Assembly: GCA_003560935.1 (NCBI GenBank)
Contig: PWJF01000534.1
Coordinates: 1 to 10,076, forward strand
Source: Ignavibacteriales bacterium
GTDB taxonomy: Bacteria > Bacteroidota > Ignavibacteria > T3Sed10-11
Direction of reading: 5' to 3'
DNA length: 10,076 nt
This document shows positions 7,301 through 10,076 of this stretch, piece after piece; position 1 is the stretch's first letter, and every line of letters starts with the position of its first letter. The notes beneath the pieces are model-generated. The model was not told the DNA's origin, ran no database searches, and saw only the letters and a program-made list of their open reading frames with translations. A program made the position numbers and the translations under genes.

Positions 7301-7570
7301 GCTACCTCCTTCTGTTATTGTTGTTACGGTACATTGACTTTTCCTGGTTATTCAGAAAACTACGTGTGTTAGATTCTGAATCATCAGTTGTAATAACAAT
7401 AATTGTGCAATATTCGTGCCAGCGGAGTGGAAAACAATGCAAATACAACAAAAACAGGCCTATAACGCAAGTGATGAGAATCTCTGTTCTCTTTATTCAT
7501 TGCGTAAATTGTAAAATCTACCCATACCTTAGTCCCGAATGTTACGAAATAACATTATTTTTTACAAAAA
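7301..7570. other. Non-coding region upstream of the lipoprotein gene
   Basis: AT-rich DNA with stop codons in most frames. It holds the inverted repeat at 7351-7380 and presumably the lipoprotein promoter, though I see no clear -35/-10 pair. A 93-codon plus-strand frame (7318-7599) has no ribosome site and unlikely composition and is not called. Confidence 0.5.
7351..7380. promoter_or_regulatory. Inverted repeat, possible operator
   Basis: Perfect 7-bp arms ttcagaa (7351-7357) and ttctgaa (7374-7380) are separated by 16 bases. The site lies about 50-80 bases upstream of the lipoprotein start, where an operator would be expected. The spacing between arm centres is about two helical turns, as for a dimeric repressor. 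No regulator gene is nearby, so this is a suggestion only. Confidence 0.25.
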
Positions 7571-7790
7571 TCATTTTCCGGTCGCTTTTACACGAATGAC
7601 AACTATGTCATCCGGAGGATTCGGATCGGGCACATTCTGAATTGTTAAGAGAGTGCTATAAATCGAAGCGCGAATCCGGAGAGTAGCATCAGGATAAAAG
7701 GCAAGGGTTCCCACTAACAATTAATAGGACTTTATCGGAAATGCGTTGTGCATCCTCATAGTTTCCGGTTCGAGTATGGATAACATTATT
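7571..7790 (-). pseudogene. Detached C-terminal tail of the FecR-domain protein, split by an insertion
   Basis: Just past the FecR stop, a shifted minus-strand frame reads NNVIHTRTGNYEDAQRISDK-VLL. It then runs into a 73-bp fragment of rhomboid DNA. On the other side another frame reads TIQNVPDPNPPDDIVVIRV and ends KATGK-TGA. If bases 7649-7721 are removed, these two pieces join in one frame (73 is one more than a multiple of three, which is exactly the offset between them). A TTA triplet is present at both edges, so a short target duplication is possible. I infer that this is the original end of the FecR-domain protein or of a gene directly behind it, broken by a one-base shift near 7786-7791 and by the insertion. 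Confidence 0.5.
7649..7721 (-). repeat. Rearranged partial copy of the rhomboid gene
   Basis: Bases 7649-7683 match 5721-5755 at 33 of 35 positions, and bases 7684-7721 match 6040-6077 at 36 of 38. Both matches are in the same orientation and order as in the rhomboid gene, with the 284 bp between them (5756-6039) missing. The fragment therefore carries codons about 47-59 fused to codons about 155-166, without catalytic Ser131 or His212. It is the relic of a second rhomboid copy after internal deletion and sits inside another gene's tail. Confidence 0.85.
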
Positions 7791-8835
7791 CTTGCATGAG
7801 GCCCGGACGGGTTGGAACGTCATAACCGTTGACCTCCGAAAACATTCCGGAGTTGATCTCGAACGCTTCGTCCCGTTTATAGCCGCGGTGTTTGTTGTGC
7901 ACGCGCATCCTCCCTGCGTGTACGGCAATGCGGGTTTGCTCATCCGTCTGGCCATACACTTTCAATGTTTCTGGATTCACCAACCCCTGCTGCAGTGCCA
8001 TACTGCCAACCCCCTGCATAACCATGCCTCTCTCATTTTCACTGAGATCGGATAGCTTCAGCCCGCGGGTCATCATCTCCATAGTGGATTGGATCTGAGG
8101 ATTCTCGAGAAATCCCTCTGCCTCCACATCAACCAGCCCCATGCTGAAGGCCGCCATTGCTGCCTGCATCATCACTCCTTCCCTGTCCCTCGGCGTCAGA
8201 TCATCAATGGTACGTCCCATGAGAAGACCCATTATATGTATCCGGATTTTCGGATGATCGATGGGAGATACCAGCGGCCGATCATCGAGGCCGGAGACAC
8301 GCACCTCCGCAATCATTTTATCCCGGGAGCCACGCACCATTCGTGCCACCGAGTTGGGTGTATTCACTTCAAGGTTGAACGCATGCGACACACCTTCGGC
8401 AAGCTCGATCCGCAGCTCGCCGTGAAGCAGTTCGATTCCGATTTCCCGTACGCTCCATCGGCCTTCATCGGCTTTGGGACGTAAATCGCTGCAGAAGAGT
8501 CCTCCTGTGATAATCACCTGAGTGCCGGGATCAACACGGAAACGGCTCAAACGATTGGCGGTGCCGTCTTCAAGTGAAAGCACTGCCTGAGCATCCGCAC
8601 CCGTCACGATTTTAGAACCCGGTTGAATAACAGATCCATTACCGACGTGCACCTGTTTACCGGTATAATCATTTACAGTGACAGTGCCGCTCATTGAAAT
8701 CAGGCGGGCTGTGTGACCTATACTGACATCGGGATCGCACATGTCACCCGGATCCTGAGCACGCACTTCTCCGCCGGCAGCTGCAAAAAGCAACCACACT
8801 GTTATAAGACCGATTATTTGCAGATTCGCTTGCAT
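7786..8835 (-). CDS. Secreted FecR-domain protein with inserted helical repeat module
   Basis: A 349-residue exported protein. The start is set by GGAGGT eight bases before the ATG at 8835; an earlier in-frame ATG at 8871 would lie before that site. The signal peptide is 1-27 (ends EVRAQ). Cys33 and Cys115 could pair. A FecR-type beta domain covers about 42-180 (ISMSGTVTVND, VIQPGSKIVTGADAQAVLSLEDG, LLHGELRIEL, NTPNSVARMVRGS). It seems to resume at 292-340 (TRIAVHAGRMRVHN, INSGMFSEVNGYDVP). Between them, 201-290 holds two related, Met-rich helical units. Outside iron signalling, exported FecR-domain proteins are of unknown, probably scaffold or binding, function. No sigma factor or receptor is adjacent. 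The C-terminus may be truncated by a frameshift: coding-like sequence continues in another frame past the stop. Confidence 0.82.
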   Translation of the reverse strand: MQANLQIIGLITVWLLFAAAGGEVRAQDPGDMCDPDVSIGHTARLISMSGTVTVNDYTGKQVHVGNGSVIQPGSKIVTGADAQAVLSLEDGTANRLSRFRVDPGTQVIITGGLFCSDLRPKADEGRWSVREIGIELLHGELRIELAEGVSHAFNLEVNTPNSVARMVRGSRDKMIAEVRVSGLDDRPLVSPIDHPKIRIHIMGLLMGRTIDDLTPRDREGVMMQAAMAAFSMGLVDVEAEGFLENPQIQSTMEMMTRGLKLSDLSENERGMVMQGVGSMALQQGLVNPETLKVYGQTDEQTRIAVHAGRMRVHNKHRGYKRDEAFEINSGMFSEVNGYDVPTRPGLMQE

Positions 8836-8929
8836 AAATACATACCTCCTTTTTTGTAAAAGAAAATACATGATTATTAAAGTCCAGCCATCTCTATTTT
8901 AAATATTTTGCTCATATAGGAAAAAAGAG

Positions 8930-9235
8930 TTATATAAACACACGGTGTTGTTGCAAAATGTTACCACCAGTCTCAATAAAAAACTGTATTCTTTGTATGA
9001 TGACGCGCAAGTGGGCCGTGCTAAGATCTCCCGTGGTGTGCAACGCACGGACTCCCAATGTAATGGTTTGGGAAGCTCCCCTTCCACAGAATTGATGTAA
9101 CTCGTAACGGAATCCATGACCGAACTGCAATAGACTAAAGAGCATGGCGAAATTTACCGCGTCCCGGTCGTCACGAAACTCATCGGGCACGGTGTCACAG
9201 TTCTCACCTCTGAATATCTTACATTCTTTATGCAT
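8930..9235 (-). CDS. Unrecognised 101-residue protein
   Basis: Not recognised. It has three Cys (5, 13, 50), an acidic-basic linker (PDEFRDDRD), a likely amphipathic helix (DAVNFAMLFSLLQFGHGFRYEL) and a second helix at about 72-96. There is no signal peptide or full membrane span, so it is probably cytoplasmic. The ATG directly follows an in-frame TAG a few codons upstream, and there is no Shine-Dalgarno. It precedes the FecR-domain gene by 94 bases on the same strand. Composition supports coding, but the missing ribosome site leaves doubt. A shadow frame at 8899-9117 is not real. Confidence 0.5.
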   Translation of the reverse strand: MHKECKIFRGENCDTVPDEFRDDRDAVNFAMLFSLLQFGHGFRYELHQFCGRGASQTITLGVRALHTTGDLSTAHLRVIIQRIQFFIETGGNILQQHRVFI

Positions 9236-9395
9236 TGAACAAAACTAAAAAATCAAAGTAATATACGAAGAACAATTTTAAATTAACAATAGAATTGGGA
9301 AATATACCGGTAACCGGATCGTAAATCCCGGCCGATGAGAGAACCCGGCTGCAGTCTCGACAATACAGAAAACCACCAACAACGAGATCGAACAC
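9228..9395 (-). CDS. Possible small CXXC ORF or gene remnant
   Basis: A GTG-initiated 55-codon frame that is also open upstream through an acidic run (EEEEADEKETD). It reads VFDLVVGGFLYCRDCSRVL, then GIYDPVTGIFPNSIVNLK, and decays into an AT-derived hydrophobic end that overlaps the first codons of the 101-residue ORF. The Cys-x2-Cys and YDPVTG stretches look coded, but there is no clear start. It competes with a second frame over the same bases. I cannot tell which, if either, is used. Confidence 0.25.
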   Translation of the reverse strand: MFDLVVGGFLYCRDCSRVLSSAGIYDPVTGIFPNSIVNLKLFFVYYFDFLVLFNA

Positions 9396-9430
9396 ATCTG
9401 TTTCTTTTTCATCTGCTTCTTCCTCTTCAT
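9278..9430 (-). CDS. Possible 50-residue secreted or membrane peptide
   Basis: Three in-frame ATGs (9430, 9412, 9397) open a frame with a Lys-rich N-terminus and a hydrophobic stretch (CSISLLVVFCIVETAAG) resembling a signal peptide. A short tail ends FPILLLI. Purine-rich GAGGAAGAAG precedes the second ATG as a possible ribosome site. It overlaps the CXXC frame described for 9228-9395. It is either a small exported peptide or chance; not recognised. Confidence 0.25.
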   Translation of the reverse strand: MKRKKQMKKKQMCSISLLVVFCIVETAAGFSHRPGFTIRLPVYFPILLLI

Positions 9431-9522
9431 TAGTTTAATTTTCTAAAATCGACTTTTCATTGAGAAGCTTTAATCGTTATTGTATATCCACCTCCGGCAA
9501 TGTGGTATAATGTATCATGGCT

Positions 9523-9909
9523 TTACCTCGAACAATCGAAAACGAATTCAAAAATGCGGAGTCCGATTGCAGTCATTATACCTATATAAAACAAAGCATT
9601 GACCTCAGTTTCTGCGTCCAATATCCTCAACTCTTCGATACCGAGAGAGACGGCTACTACAAGAGCACCAATCTCGCAAGCAGCAAAAAGGAGTCCACGG
9701 CCCCAATTACCAGCATATGCATGTCCTGCGCTGGGCAGCCATAACGCATATAAAACTGCTTGCGGCGGGCTTTTTATTTGACTATAGTAATATGCTAACA
9801 TTAGATTATCAATGTGAGTAACTGAGTCGGTGGTGGATTGCTCTTGGGCAGACGAAGAAAATAACGTTAAGGTTAACGCCAGACAGATGAAAATGTGCTG
9901 AATTTCCAA
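9523..9909 (-). CDS. Small DUF5683/TM2-like membrane protein
   Basis: A 128-residue protein with a signal-like hydrophobic N-terminus (about 5-21, ending SSAQ). The core KSPPQAVLYALWLPSAGHAYAGNWGRGLL (46-73) matches the pattern of DUF5683 and TM2-type proteins, where P-G-x-G-Q-x-Y-x-G-x-x-x-x-G links two helices. Helices follow at about 72-90 and 103-120, ending GLRIFEFVFD, which is like the usual last span before an Asp-Ala-Tyr motif. Start: a TTG 23 bases after the preceding gene; no ATG or Shine-Dalgarno is available in frame. The protein ends early, and the frame stays open for 21 codons beyond the stop, so it may be shortened. Function unknown. Confidence 0.65.
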   Translation of the reverse strand: MEIQHIFICLALTLTLFSSSAQEQSTTDSVTHIDNLMLAYYYSQIKSPPQAVLYALWLPSAGHAYAGNWGRGLLFAACEIGALVVAVSLGIEELRILDAETEVNALFYIGIMTAIGLRIFEFVFDCSR

Positions 9910-9932
9910 TCCGGCATGCTGCCGTGACCTGG

Positions 9933-10076
9933 CTATCCTTTTTGTATCGCTTCCAGGACACGCTCCGGGGACATGGGAAGACGGAGCAACCGTGCCCCGC
10001 AGGCATCGAATATGGCGTTGCCGATCATGGCCACGACCGTGACGATGCCGGGCTCACCGCCGCCTTGCGGAGTTTC
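9933..10076 (-). CDS. C-terminus of molybdenum-hydroxylase large subunit (xanthine dehydrogenase/IorB type), partial
   Basis: The last 47 codons of a gene cut by the window edge. The frame reads from the very last bases as ETPQGGGEPG, then VVAMIGNAIFDACGARLLRL and SPERVLEAIQKG. GGGEPG corresponds to the conserved GxGEP motif whose Glu (residue 8 here) is the catalytic base next to the molybdenum in xanthine dehydrogenase and aldehyde oxidase. The following A-NAI-DA-G-R-LP is the usual C-terminal signature of the family (large subunits of roughly 700-780 residues). The GEPGIVTV form resembles isoquinoline 1-oxidoreductase beta-type enzymes. It acts with a 2Fe-2S subunit, probably upstream outside this window. 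The substrate cannot be told from this end. Confidence 0.85.
   Translation of the reverse strand, partial: ETPQGGGEPGIVTVVAMIGNAIFDACGARLLRLPMSPERVLEAIQKG

Noticed and set aside
8089..8484. 131-codon plus-strand frame antisense to the FecR-domain gene
   Set aside because: The minus-strand gene has signal peptide, domain pattern and Shine-Dalgarno; this frame is His/Arg-rich shadow.

Overview
The window reads as chromosomal DNA of a Gram-negative bacterium of the Fibrobacteres-Chlorobi-Bacteroidota (FCB) group, perhaps Balneolota or Rhodothermota. The basis is a TonB-dependent receptor with an N-terminal carboxypeptidase-regulatory-like domain, a GH88-type sugar hydrolase, a DUF4382-type lipoprotein, a secreted FecR-domain protein and a DUF5683-like membrane protein. 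Several genes have clear Shine-Dalgarno sites and one has a near-consensus sigma70-type promoter, which is unlike classical Bacteroides. The phylum assignment is inference. Almost every convincing gene lies on the minus strand, so transcription runs from high to low coordinates.

Right end (about 7.6-10.1 kb): the last 47 codons of a large molybdenum-hydroxylase subunit enter from the window edge. They are followed at 23 bases by a small DUF5683/TM2-like membrane protein. Next come a short stretch with two overlapping weak reading frames and an unrecognised 101-residue protein. A secreted FecR-domain protein follows; its core carries an extra duplicated helical module. The original C-terminus of this protein seems to lie beyond its stop codon, out of frame and split by a 73-bp piece of DNA copied from the rhomboid gene about 1.5 kb away.

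Middle (about 4.2-7.3 kb): a DUF4382-like lipoprotein ends at a strong 17-bp-stem terminator. Further downstream are an intact rhomboid protease with a possible 28-codon leader ORF, a broken ORF with an internal TGA, a convincing 43-residue double-membrane-span miniprotein, and a membrane-anchored zinc-ribbon protein.

Left end (1-4.1 kb): a GH88 family (unsaturated glucuronyl hydrolase) gene has lost about 110 internal codons, including the general acid/base aspartate region, and is probably dead. It is followed by a full-length TonB-dependent receptor with its own promoter. The first ~300 bases hold hairpins and an inverted short motif that look like dispersed extragenic repeats.

Together the genes suggest envelope and uptake functions rather than one pathway. 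The most distinctive feature is gene decay by internal deletion and patchwork insertion: the GH88 deletion, the rearranged rhomboid fragment inside the FecR tail, and the TGA-broken ORF. I do not see a complete new defence or mobile system. No rRNA, CRISPR array or complete insertion sequence was seen, and I recognised no tRNA by eye.
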